Below are positions 8,930-15,339 of a DNA stretch of 23,655 bases, piece after piece (position 1 is the first letter of the stretch; every line of letters starts with the position of its first letter). Under the pieces are notes generated by a model. The model was given only the letters and a program-made list of their open reading frames with translations, did not search any database and had not been told where the DNA came from. Source of the stretch: a virus; IMG/VR virus record IMGVR_UViG_3300042691_000718, positions 1-23,655 of that record; one strand, 5' to 3'. A program made the translations under genes and the position numbers.

Positions 8930-9063
8930 TGCCAAAAGTAGGAAAAAAAGAATACGCATACACCGCTAAGGGTATGGCCATGGCCAAAAAAGATGCTAAG
9001 AAGACTGGCAAGAAAATGGTTATGAAGAAGGCTGTTATGAAGAAAATGGGAAAGAAGAAGTAA
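8929..9063 (+). CDS. Tiny Lys/Met-rich basic protein (44 aa)
   Basis: A 44-residue ORF beginning MPKVGKKEYAYTAKGM and ending KKAVMKKMGKKK. It starts at an ATG sharing one base with the stop of the preceding gene and ends in a TAATG overlap with the next gene, so it sits exactly in the coupled run. Nearly 40% of residues are lysine and there are seven methionines. There is no acidic patch, membrane segment or cysteine. Very basic micro-proteins in this location could bind nucleic acid, for example packaged DNA, but this is inference. The precise overlaps at both ends argue that it is real despite its size. Confidence 0.7.
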   Translation: MPKVGKKEYAYTAKGMAMAKKDAKKTGKKMVMKKAVMKKMGKKK

Positions 9064-9359
9064 TGAACAAGCCTCGCTCATCTGGAGACGATAAGTCTCG
9101 TCAAAATCTTAGTTTTAGATCATCTGCTGCTGGCTCCATTAGCATTCAATCACCAAAAAAGAAGTTACCGGCGCCAAAAACTCAAATATCTGGCATCGGG
9201 TCACCAAAAAAATCTAAACCAACGCCAAAACCTAAAAAAGATAGTAAATATAACGATAATTTTATTAATAGGTTTTTAGAGGACTGGAGTAAACCTCTTG
9301 GTTTCTATCCAGAGGGTGACATATATCCATACGGTTCTCTAACTGGTAGAGGACGTTAA
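9063..9359 (+). CDS. Small basic Pro/Lys/Ser-rich protein with DKSRQN-SFRSS motif
   Basis: A 98-residue protein starting at ATG 9063 (one-base overlap with the previous stop). Residues 9-24 read DDKSRQNLSFRSSAAG, and a near-identical motif occurs in the protein at 9438. Residues 28-60 are low-complexity Pro/Lys (SPKKKLPAPK, SPKKSKPTPKPKK) and probably disordered. The C-terminus is aromatic and more ordered (NRFLEDWSKPLGFYPEG). I recognise no family. The shared motif suggests it binds the same partner as its paralogue, perhaps nucleic acid or a coat surface; this is speculative. Confidence 0.72.
   Translation: MNKPRSSGDDKSRQNLSFRSSAAGSISIQSPKKKLPAPKTQISGIGSPKKSKPTPKPKKDSKYNDNFINRFLEDWSKPLGFYPEGDIYPYGSLTGRGR
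9087..9133 (+). repeat. Direct repeat copy 1 encoding DDKSRQN-x-SFRSS
   Basis: A 47-bp segment matching 9585-9631 at about 40 of 47 positions by eye. It is in the same frame in both host genes, so the duplicated unit is a protein motif rather than an intergenic repeat. Several of the differences lie at third codon positions. Confidence 0.7.
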
Positions 9360-9365
9360 TACTAC

Positions 9366-9437
9366 ATGAAAACTAAAAAGGCCGTAAAGGCCAATCCTGG
9401 TCTCAAAAGGGTCTCAGGGGTAAAGAAGGGTAAGTAA
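9366..9437 (+). CDS. Possible micro-ORF, 23-aa basic peptide
   Basis: ATG 9366 opens a 23-residue frame (MKTKKAVKANPGLKRVSG plus a short Lys-rich end) that stops at 9437, directly abutting ATG 9438 of the next gene. It fills the gap between its neighbours with matching strongly basic character. The only upstream purine run is AGAGGA, about 13 nt from the ATG, which is far. It could be a real peptide in the same class as the 44-aa gene, or just the leader of the gene at 9438. Confidence 0.35.
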   Translation: MKTKKAVKANPGLKRVSGVKKGK

Positions 9438-9812
9438 ATGGCTGATAAATCTTTTAATAAGTTACCAAAGACCAATATGCCTGTAACTCCAAAAACTTCA
9501 AAGTTTGGTAAGACACCTATGCCTCCTGCTACTACTAAAGGATTACCTAGGTCAGGTAGAGTTAATATGAACAGAATGTCTTCTGATGACAAGTCTCGTC
9601 AGAATCCAAGTTTTAGATCATCTATTGCTGGATATGTTAAGAATGTCGGCAAAGAAGCAAAAGACTTTGGTAAAGCATATAAGGCAACAGGCGAGATGTC
9701 TAATAAATCTGGACCTGGTACTGATTCTGCAGCAAATAGACTACGCAAGAAACAAGACCAAGAAATGGGTCAATTCTTCGGAGCATTATTTCAAGGTCGT
9801 AGATACAGATAA
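9438..9812 (+). CDS. Small basic protein, shares DKSRQN-SFRSS motif with gene at 9063
   Basis: A 124-residue basic protein. It starts at ATG 9438, with GAAGGG (9425-9430) about 7 nt upstream. Residues 1-45 are Pro/Thr/Lys-rich and probably disordered. Residues 49-65 hold DDKSRQNPSFRSSIAGY, the same motif as in the gene at 9063. This is followed by an amphipathic helix (VGKEAKDFGKAYKATGE) and an Arg/Lys-rich C-terminus ending GRRYR. The stop overlaps the ATG of the next gene by one base. No family was recognised. Shared motif, shared composition and adjacency suggest partial tandem duplication followed by divergence. Confidence 0.75.
   Translation: MADKSFNKLPKTNMPVTPKTSKFGKTPMPPATTKGLPRSGRVNMNRMSSDDKSRQNPSFRSSIAGYVKNVGKEAKDFGKAYKATGEMSNKSGPGTDSAANRLRKKQDQEMGQFFGALFQGRRYR
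9585..9631 (+). repeat. Direct repeat copy 2 encoding DDKSRQN-x-SFRSS
   Basis: Partner of the 47-bp segment at 9087-9133, about 500 bp downstream and in the equivalent reading frame. Conservation stops soon after the SFRSSxAG codons, so only this motif, not the whole gene, has been kept similar. Confidence 0.7.
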
Positions 9813-9985
9813 TGTCATCGGGACAGCGTAAGAGACATGATGGATTTAACAAGTCTCTAATCAAGGATGGTATGATTGTTATCATGCGAAAAGACGGAAG
9901 CGTCAAACTTCGTAAAGACATAAAAACAGGGGAAATAATAAATGGGACAAAAGCAAGAAACGGTATCTCTAGCCTGGTGCGATAA
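9812..9985 (+). CDS. Small basic protein (57 aa) overlapping the glycosyltransferase gene
   Basis: ATG 9812 overlaps the previous stop by one base (AGATAATG) and opens 57 residues, MSSGQRKRHDGFNKSLIKDG onward, including a likely beta hairpin MIVIMRKDGSVKLRKD. The frame runs 44 nt into the glycosyltransferase gene that starts at 9942. That is the longest same-strand overlap I find here, so either both are translated or this protein ends in a dispensable tail. Composition is basic like its neighbours. No family was recognised. Confidence 0.6.
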   Translation: MSSGQRKRHDGFNKSLIKDGMIVIMRKDGSVKLRKDIKTGEIINGTKARNGISSLVR

Positions 9986-10679
9986 CGGAAATGTAGACGG
10001 ATTATTCATGCTTGGGGTAACCGATGTGTTACTCCAATCAGGAATTAAATTTGTATCTACAATCCGTAGTCAAGGCAATCAAATTGCTAGGCAACGAGAT
10101 AGATTAATTAACCATTGGTACGATTCCAATAAAGCAGATTGGCTACTCTGGGTAGACTCAGATGTAGTAATTAGTCCTGAAACATTTAGATTGCTTTGGG
10201 CCAATAAAGATAGATTAGCAAGGCCCATGATTACTGGAGTTTACTTTACTTCAGATAATCCTGAAGAGCCTCTAATGATTCCGCTTCCAACTCTCTTCAT
10301 GTTTGAGGATGATAAGGAAACTGATAGGTTAATCTCTAAGAGAATACATCCACTACCTGAGAATAAGTTAATGAAGGTAGATGCAGCAGGTATGGGATTC
10401 ATACTAATGCATAGAGATGTAGTTACTAGAGTTAAAGAAAAAATGGGAGATGTCAGACTATTTGCCGAAATGGGCAAAGGCGATAGTTTCCTAGGTGAAG
10501 ATATTTACTTCTTCGCATTATGTCATCAAGTGGGTGTACCACTTTGGTGTCATACAGGAGCACTTGCTCCACATATGAAACGATTCTCATTTGATGTAAA
10601 TTACTACAGAGCAATATTCGGGGGTAAGAAAAATGGCAACGACACCAGCGTGGCAGAGGAAAGCGGGAAAGAATCCTAA
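9942..10679 (+). CDS. GT-A-fold glycosyltransferase (family 2-like)
   Basis: A 245-residue protein, ATG 9942 preceded by GGGGA. Features expected of a GT-A glycosyltransferase that moves a sugar from a nucleotide-sugar donor are visible: QIARQRDRLINHW near residues 47-59 (the usual 'R-N/D-R' helix before the metal site), the metal-binding DSD at residues 72-74 within WLLWVDSDVV, VDAAGMGFILM at 146-156 (acceptor-site glycine loop), GED at 185-187 (likely catalytic base region) and a late histidine in APHMKR (H211). Phage enzymes of this kind may decorate virion proteins, phage DNA or host surface glycans; the target is unknown. The position among structural genes, before the adaptor and fibres, makes virion-protein glycosylation an attractive guess. 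It overlaps the next gene by 47 nt. Confidence 0.8.
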   Translation: MGQKQETVSLAWCDNGNVDGLFMLGVTDVLLQSGIKFVSTIRSQGNQIARQRDRLINHWYDSNKADWLLWVDSDVVISPETFRLLWANKDRLARPMITGVYFTSDNPEEPLMIPLPTLFMFEDDKETDRLISKRIHPLPENKLMKVDAAGMGFILMHRDVVTRVKEKMGDVRLFAEMGKGDSFLGEDIYFFALCHQVGVPLWCHTGALAPHMKRFSFDVNYYRAIFGGKKNGNDTSVAEESGKES

Positions 10680-10911
10680 AGGCGGTTTAAACGCCAGAGG
10701 AAGGGCTTCTGCTAAGGCACAGGGCATGAACCTAAAGCCTCCTGTAAAGGCTGCACAAGCCAAGAAATCACCTAAGTCTGCAGCAAGACGTAAATCTTTC
10801 TGTAGTCGTATGTGTGGTATGAAGTCTAAATTGACTTCTGCTAAAACAGCACGAGATCCAAACTCTAGAATTAACAAGTCGCTTCGGGCTTGGGATTGTA
10901 ATTGCCGATGA
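10633..10911 (+). CDS. Small basic conserved phage protein (DUF6321-like)
   Basis: A 92-residue protein with AWQRKAGKNPKGGLNARGRA at the N-terminus and KSFCSRMCGMKSKLTSAKTA followed by RDPNSRINKSLRAWDCNC at the C-terminus. I know this pattern as a conserved small family in marine and freshwater phages and bacteria; I believe it is DUF6321, but the number is from memory. Four cysteines (two near residues 57-61, two at the very end) could bind metal. The start ATG lies inside the 3' end of the glycosyltransferase gene (47-nt overlap), and its stop overlaps the next ATG as ATGA. Function is unknown; the high Lys/Arg content suggests nucleic-acid contact. Confidence 0.82.
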   Translation: MATTPAWQRKAGKNPKGGLNARGRASAKAQGMNLKPPVKAAQAKKSPKSAARRKSFCSRMCGMKSKLTSAKTARDPNSRINKSLRAWDCNCR

Positions 10912-11090
10912 AAAAGAAAACTAAATCTAAAGTTAATGCTGCTGGTAACTATACTAAGCCTGGCATGAGAGCATCATTATTTAAAAAGATTAAGGCTGGT
11001 TCTAAGGGTGGAGACCCAGGAGAGTGGTCAGCCCGTAAAGCACAACTACTTGCTGTGCAATATAAGAAAGCAGGCGGAGGTTACAAGTAA
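10908..11090 (+). CDS. Small basic conserved phage protein (AGNYTKPG / WSARKAQLLA family)
   Basis: A 60-residue protein. I take ATG 10908, which overlaps the previous stop as ATGA, instead of the TTG at 10902. The sequence contains KVNAAGNYTKPGMRASLF, then a Lys/Gly stretch, then PGEWSARKAQLLAVQYKKAG. The same phrases recur in small proteins of many aquatic phages, often next to relatives of the genes at 10633 and 11090. Function is not known to me. The WSARKAQLLA helix is strongly amphipathic and basic. The stop shares one base with the following ATG. Confidence 0.82.
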   Translation: MKKKTKSKVNAAGNYTKPGMRASLFKKIKAGSKGGDPGEWSARKAQLLAVQYKKAGGGYK

Positions 11091-11326
11091 TGGCACTTGC
11101 TAAATCTCAGAAGTCTTTAAAGGATTGGACAGCGCAAAAGTGGACAACTTCAGATGGTAAGCCATCTAAGGGTAAGAAAAGATATTTACCAAAGGCTGCT
11201 TGGTCTGCATTAAGTCCAGCAGAAAAAGCGGCTACTAATAGAGCCAAAGCCAAGGGTAATAAAAAAGGCAAACAATTTGTTAAACAACCAAAAGCAATAG
11301 CAAAAAAAACATCCAACTATAGATAG
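11090..11326 (+). CDS. Small basic conserved phage protein (DUF5872-like)
   Basis: A 78-residue protein reading SLKDWTAQKWTTSDGKPSKG, RYLPKAAWSALSPAEKAATN, then KGKQFVKQPKAIAKKT. This matches my memory of a conserved small family (I believe DUF5872) found in aquatic phages and bacteria. It is coupled to the previous gene by a one-base TAATG overlap. Together the three genes at 10633, 10908 and 11090 form a compact set of basic proteins that recurs in other phages. They may help condense or package DNA or bind host nucleic acid, but that is inference from charge. The DUF number should be verified. Confidence 0.82.
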   Translation: MALAKSQKSLKDWTAQKWTTSDGKPSKGKKRYLPKAAWSALSPAEKAATNRAKAKGNKKGKQFVKQPKAIAKKTSNYR

Positions 11327-11337
11327 CGAGGAAAACA

Positions 11338-11610
11338 ATGGCAATTGGAACTCTCGGTTCTACATTTAGCGCTGAACTAAATCGTCTTGCTAATGGTGGC
11401 ACTTATCCTGCTATTTTAGCATATAAAGGTGATAACGAAGCAGCAAATGTTTGGGCTAGCACAACTAACTTAGATGTTCAAGGCGCCCTCAATCGTAAGG
11501 CTGGCAAGACAGATCCAAAAACATTTTTAGACATTAACGGTGTCTGTAACTTACTTGCATCAACAAGTGACTTAGAGGCAACAGAAGCGCTTAGAAGGAT
11601 ATCCTCTTAA
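11338..11610 (+). CDS. Small protein with repeated LN-x-x-A-x motifs
   Basis: A 90-residue protein with GCGAGGAAA upstream of ATG 11338. It is built from an imperfect repeat: LNRLANGG near residue 14, a weaker AANVWAS-TTNLDVQG copy near residues 35-46, ALNRKAGK near residue 49, VCNLLAST near residue 68, and ATEALRRI at the end. I recall similar short proteins with repeated Leu-Asn-x-x-Ala-Gly units just before the head-tail adaptor gene in actinobacterial phages, without assigned function. The coupled TAATG junction to the adaptor-like gene suggests a role at the head-tail connector. Confidence 0.75.
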   Translation: MAIGTLGSTFSAELNRLANGGTYPAILAYKGDNEAANVWASTTNLDVQGALNRKAGKTDPKTFLDINGVCNLLASTSDLEATEALRRISS

Positions 11611-12515
11611 TGACAACGACCTATGCCAATCTTATAGATGATGTGTTACTTAATCTTGCAGGTTATACTTTACGACAAGATAGAACTACACACCTAACAG
11701 GTAATATTACTACATCAAGCACAACACTTAACCTCGCAAGTGTTAGCAACATTGGCAAGGGTCTGATTGAAATTGACGACGAATTGATTTGGATTGATAC
11801 TTATGATCGTGTTTCAAATACTGCGACGGTTCCTCCGTATGGCCGTGGCTACAATGGCACTACTGCTGCTACTCATACTACTGATACAAAAGTTACAATC
11901 GCTCCGTCGTTTCCTAAGGCAGTTGTAAAAAAGGCTATCAACGATACTATTGATGCAGTCTTCCCTAAGTTATTTGCAGTTGGAAGCACTACTTTTACAT
12001 TGGTGGCAACTAAGACTTCCTACCAAGTACCTGCTGATGTGGAAACAGTTCTATCAGTAACTTGGTCGGTAACTGGTCCATCTAATGAATGGCTACCTGT
12101 TAAATCATGGCGCCAAGATCCAATGGCTAACGCTACCGCCTTTACAACAGGACAAAGCCTATCCGTTTATGATGCTATTACCCCTGGCAGAACGGTACAA
12201 ATTTTTTATACTAAGAAACCTACAACTTTATCTGCATCCGCATCTAATGCGGTTTTTGAATCTGTGACTGGATTACCTTCATCTTGTAAAGATGTAATCC
12301 TGTACGGTGCTGCTTATCGCCTAGCATCATTTATTGATCCAGGCAGATTGACTTATACATCTGCTGAGGCAGATCAAACAGATACCAAGATCCAATATGG
12401 TTCTGGTGCTTCAACCGCTAGATTCTTACTCGCTCTGTTCCAACAAAGATTAACAGAAGAGTCAGAAAAACTCCGAGATGTTTACCCAACTAAAATCCAC
12501 TACACGAGGTACTAA
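11610..12515 (+). CDS. Head-tail adaptor/connector-like protein
   Basis: A 301-residue protein. The N-terminal helix (YANLIDDVLLNLAGYTLRQD) is followed by a strand-rich insert (LTGNITTSSTTLNLASVSNI, ELIWIDTYDRVSNTATVPPY, GRGYNGTTAATH), which is a pattern I know from phage tail and adaptor proteins. The C-terminal half contains helices around AVVKKAINDTIDAVFPKLF, a beta segment resembling the T7 gp11-type adaptor region, and a long terminal helix (RFLLALFQQRLTEESEKLRD). These suggest a protein that attaches to the portal and receives the tail. Both junctions are TAATG overlaps. The evidence is pattern and position, so a minor tail protein is the alternative. Confidence 0.6.
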   Translation: MTTTYANLIDDVLLNLAGYTLRQDRTTHLTGNITTSSTTLNLASVSNIGKGLIEIDDELIWIDTYDRVSNTATVPPYGRGYNGTTAATHTTDTKVTIAPSFPKAVVKKAINDTIDAVFPKLFAVGSTTFTLVATKTSYQVPADVETVLSVTWSVTGPSNEWLPVKSWRQDPMANATAFTTGQSLSVYDAITPGRTVQIFYTKKPTTLSASASNAVFESVTGLPSSCKDVILYGAAYRLASFIDPGRLTYTSAEADQTDTKIQYGSGASTARFLLALFQQRLTEESEKLRDVYPTKIHYTRY

Positions 12516-14770
12516 TGACAACTAGACTATATTCATCCATATCACAAGAAACTACCTTAGCAGCAGCACTTAATAACAGTGCTAGCACAATGACAGTAGT
12601 CAACGCCTCTGGTCTTCTTGCTTCAATTACACCTGCTGCTGGTGAAACATTTGTAGTTGTCATTGATCCAGATACAGCACTTGAAGAAATTGTAGAGGTT
12701 GTTAACCCTAGTGCTCCTGGTAACAATACTTTAACAATTCAAAGAAATATTGACTCATCTACTGCTATTGCCCACTCTGCTGGTGCTGCAGTTCGTCACA
12801 TGGCTATTGGCCGTGACTTCCGTGATGCTGATGCTCACATTAGAAATACAACAAATCCACACGGGTTAACTATTGCTAACGTAGTTACTACTGCAGATAC
12901 TGGTGGTACTGCAAAGATAACTAGTGGAATGATTATTGACGGCACTATTGTTAATGCTGACATCAACGCAAGTGCTGCTATCGCAGATACTAAGTTAGCC
13001 ACTATTTCAACTGCTTCTAAGGTATCCAACTCTGCTACTACCGCTACATCGGCTAACACAGCATCAGCCATTGTGGCTCGTGATGCTTCAGGTAACTTTT
13101 CTGCAGGTACTATTACCGCTAACCTTACAGGTACTGCTAGCACAGCAACTACTGCTACTACTGCCAATGCTTTAACTACAGCCCGTGACTTCCAACTGAC
13201 TGGAGATGTAGAGGCATCTGCTGTATCCTTTGATGGTTCTGGCAATGTAAGCCTAACTACTGTTATTGGTACTGGTGCAATTGTTAACGCAGACATTAAT
13301 GCTTCTGCTGCTATCTCATATAGTAAGTTAAACCTTGCAGGAACTATTACTTCTTCTGACATAGTAAATGGAACTATCGTTGCTGCTGATATTGCAGATG
13401 GAACTATTACTGCTGCTAAGTTAACTGCTGACCCATTTGCTCGTGCTAACCATACTGGCACACAAACTGCTAGCACTATTTCTAATTTTGATACGCAAGT
13501 ACGCACATCTCGCCTAGACCAGATGGCATCACCTACTGGTGCACTATCTGTCAATAGCCAAAACATTACCAATCTTGCTACACCTTCTGTATCTACTGAT
13601 GCAGCAACTAAAGGTTATGTAGATACTGAGATTAACGCTCTTATTGATGGTGCTCCAAGCACATTAAATACTCTTAATGAGATTGCTGCTGCTCTTAATG
13701 ACACAGCCAACTTCTCAGATACGGTAGTATTAAAGGCTGGCTCTACAATGACTGGTGCTCTGACATTATCAGGTGCTCCTACTCAAAATTTACACGCTGC
13801 TACTAAGGCTTATGTAGATGCTGTGGCCCCAACTGTTGCAGCCGATGCTGCTTCCGCTGCTGCAAGTGCCGCTGCTGCTGCAGCCTCATATGATTCATTT
13901 GATGATAGATACTTAGGTGCTAAAGCATCTGCTCCATCTGTAGATAATGATGGTAATGCTTTAACTGCTGGTGCTCTTTACTTTAATACTACAACTGGTG
14001 CTATGCAGGTATACGATGCAGTTGCTACTGCTTGGGAAGGTATTACTTCCGCAGTATCATTTAGTCGTTGGACTAAAACTGCAACAGGTGGTGAGACTAC
14101 ACTTAATGGTGCAGATGACAATGCTGTATCTTTATCTTACACAGCAGGATATGAGCAAGTATATCTAAATGGTGTATTGTTAACTAGAGGTTCTGATTAC
14201 ACAGCATCCAATGGTTCAAGCATTACAGGTGTGGCTGCTCTTACCGCAGGAGATATTGTAGAGGTTTTATCTGCGACACCATATAGCGTAGCCAATGCAT
14301 TAACTACTACAGTAGTAGATGCTAAAGGCGACTTACTTGTAGGTACAGCCTCTGACACAGTAGGTAGACTTGCAGTTGGAACTAATGGACAATATTTAGT
14401 TGCTGACTCTGCAGAAACTGCTGGAGTTAAATGGGCTACATTAAGTGCAGTTTCAACCCTTGATTTAACTATCAATGCACAGACTGGCACCACATATACA
14501 TTAGTAAGTGGAGATACAAATAAACTTGTTACTCTAACTAATGCTGGTGCAATTACTTTAACTTTACCTCCTTCAGTATTTACTGCTGGACAACAGATAC
14601 ATATTGCTAGGATGGGTGCTGGTGGAGTAACACTTGCACAAGGTGCTGGAGTAACTATTGTATCTACTGGAGCAACAGCCTCAGCCCCAACACTTAGGGC
14701 ACAATATTCAACAGGTACAATCATATGTACCGCATCTAATACTTTCCTAGTGATTGGAGATATAGCCTAA
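12515..14770 (+). CDS. Tail fibre protein, repeat-rich
   Basis: A 751-residue fibre. The N-terminal ~110 residues (MTTRLYSSISQETTLAAALN onward) probably dock to the tail. Then come fibre repeats: VNADINASAAIADTKLATI near residue 146 and VNADINASAAISYSKLNL near residue 257, NGTIVAADIADGTITAAKLT, and two classic ATKGYVD / ATKAYVD units near residues 364 and 428, a hallmark of phage tail fibres. A poly-Ala/Ser helix near residues 443-455 separates these from a domain with VYLNGVLLTRGSDYTASNGS. Residues 653-751 form a terminal beta module (INAQTGTTYTLVSGDTNKLV ... VIGDIA) that reappears as the C-terminus of the next gene. The stop overlaps the next ATG by one base. Confidence 0.88.
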   Translation: MTTRLYSSISQETTLAAALNNSASTMTVVNASGLLASITPAAGETFVVVIDPDTALEEIVEVVNPSAPGNNTLTIQRNIDSSTAIAHSAGAAVRHMAIGRDFRDADAHIRNTTNPHGLTIANVVTTADTGGTAKITSGMIIDGTIVNADINASAAIADTKLATISTASKVSNSATTATSANTASAIVARDASGNFSAGTITANLTGTASTATTATTANALTTARDFQLTGDVEASAVSFDGSGNVSLTTVIGTGAIVNADINASAAISYSKLNLAGTITSSDIVNGTIVAADIADGTITAAKLTADPFARANHTGTQTASTISNFDTQVRTSRLDQMASPTGALSVNSQNITNLATPSVSTDAATKGYVDTEINALIDGAPSTLNTLNEIAAALNDTANFSDTVVLKAGSTMTGALTLSGAPTQNLHAATKAYVDAVAPTVAADAASAAASAAAAAASYDSFDDRYLGAKASAPSVDNDGNALTAGALYFNTTTGAMQVYDAVATAWEGITSAVSFSRWTKTATGGETTLNGADDNAVSLSYTAGYEQVYLNGVLLTRGSDYTASNGSSITGVAALTAGDIVEVLSATPYSVANALTTTVVDAKGDLLVGTASDTVGRLAVGTNGQYLVADSAETAGVKWATLSAVSTLDLTINAQTGTTYTLVSGDTNKLVTLTNAGAITLTLPPSVFTAGQQIHIARMGAGGVTLAQGAGVTIVSTGATASAPTLRAQYSTGTIICTASNTFLVIGDIA
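14471..14767 (+). repeat. Fibre C-terminal module, copy 1
   Basis: Encodes residues 653-751 of the fibre at 12515, from INAQTGTTYT to VIGDIA. It is clearly homologous at both DNA and protein level to 15031-15336. Shared landmarks are INAQTGTTYT, QGAGVTI, STGAT, LRAQYS and the terminal VIGDIA. Confidence 0.8.
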
Positions 14771-15339
14771 TGACCCGTGCTAGAACCAATGCGGATAACG
14801 CTTTAGCAGATATTACGGGGGTAACAGCCAGCACAGGTTTGACTGGTACAGCCTCTAGTGGTACTGCTACCTTGAGTATTGACTCAACTGTTGCAACTCT
14901 AACTGGTAGCCAGACTCTTACAAATAAGACTATTGATGCTGCAAGTAATACACTAACTGGATTAGTTACTGCTAGTAGCACAGATACTCTAACTAACAAG
15001 ACATTAACTGACCCTAAGATTAACCTAGCAATTAATGCTCAGACTGGTACTACTTATACATTTGTACTGGCTGACAATGGTAAGTTTGTAACTGCATCTA
15101 ATGCTTCGGCAATTACAGTTACTATTCCACCTAACTCATCCGTTGCTTATGCAACTGGTGCTCAAATAAATATTATTCAAAAAGGTGCAGGTCAAGTTAC
15201 CTTTGCACAGGGTGCAGGTGTTACTATTAGAAGCACTGGTGCAACCGCAACAGCCCCTAAACTTCGTGCTCAATATTCATCTGCAACTGCAGTATATGAA
15301 GGTTCGGATGTTTGGTATGTGATAGGAGATATTGCCTAA
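14770..15339 (+). CDS. Short tail fibre protein sharing C-terminal module with upstream fibre
   Basis: A 189-residue protein starting at an ATG that shares one base with the stop of the long fibre. Residues 1-85 are Thr/Ser/Ala-rich and include the repeats LTGSQTLTNKTIDAASNTLTG and TDTLTNKTLTDPKIN; TNKT-type repeats are common in phage tail fibres. Residues 88-189 duplicate the terminal module of the upstream protein, with VIGDIA at the end. It looks like a fibre tip carrying its own short stalk: either a second fibre species or a subunit that assembles with the long fibre. No enzymatic motif was seen. Confidence 0.82.
   Translation: MTRARTNADNALADITGVTASTGLTGTASSGTATLSIDSTVATLTGSQTLTNKTIDAASNTLTGLVTASSTDTLTNKTLTDPKINLAINAQTGTTYTFVLADNGKFVTASNASAITVTIPPNSSVAYATGAQINIIQKGAGQVTFAQGAGVTIRSTGATATAPKLRAQYSSATAVYEGSDVWYVIGDIA
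15031..15336 (+). repeat. Fibre C-terminal module, copy 2
   Basis: Encodes residues 88-189 of the short fibre and is homologous to 14471-14767. It diverges mainly in the middle loop (SSVAYATGAQINIIQ versus SVFTAGQQIHIAR) and just before the final VIGDIA, the regions expected to be exposed. Confidence 0.8.

Noticed and set aside
9586-9831. An 81-codon plus-strand frame within the gene at 9438
   Set aside because: Out of frame with a better supported gene that has exact junctions and the conserved SRQN motif; no ribosome binding site at its start.
12835-13572. A 245-codon open frame on the minus strand opposite the long tail fibre
   Set aside because: It is the complement of repetitive Ala/Thr/Asp-rich fibre sequence, has a low-complexity Val/Ala/Ser translation, no ribosome binding site and no neighbours on that strand.
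14197-14724. A 175-codon minus-strand frame opposite the fibre C-terminus
   Set aside because: Same explanation: composition mirrors the sense gene and there is no independent start signal.
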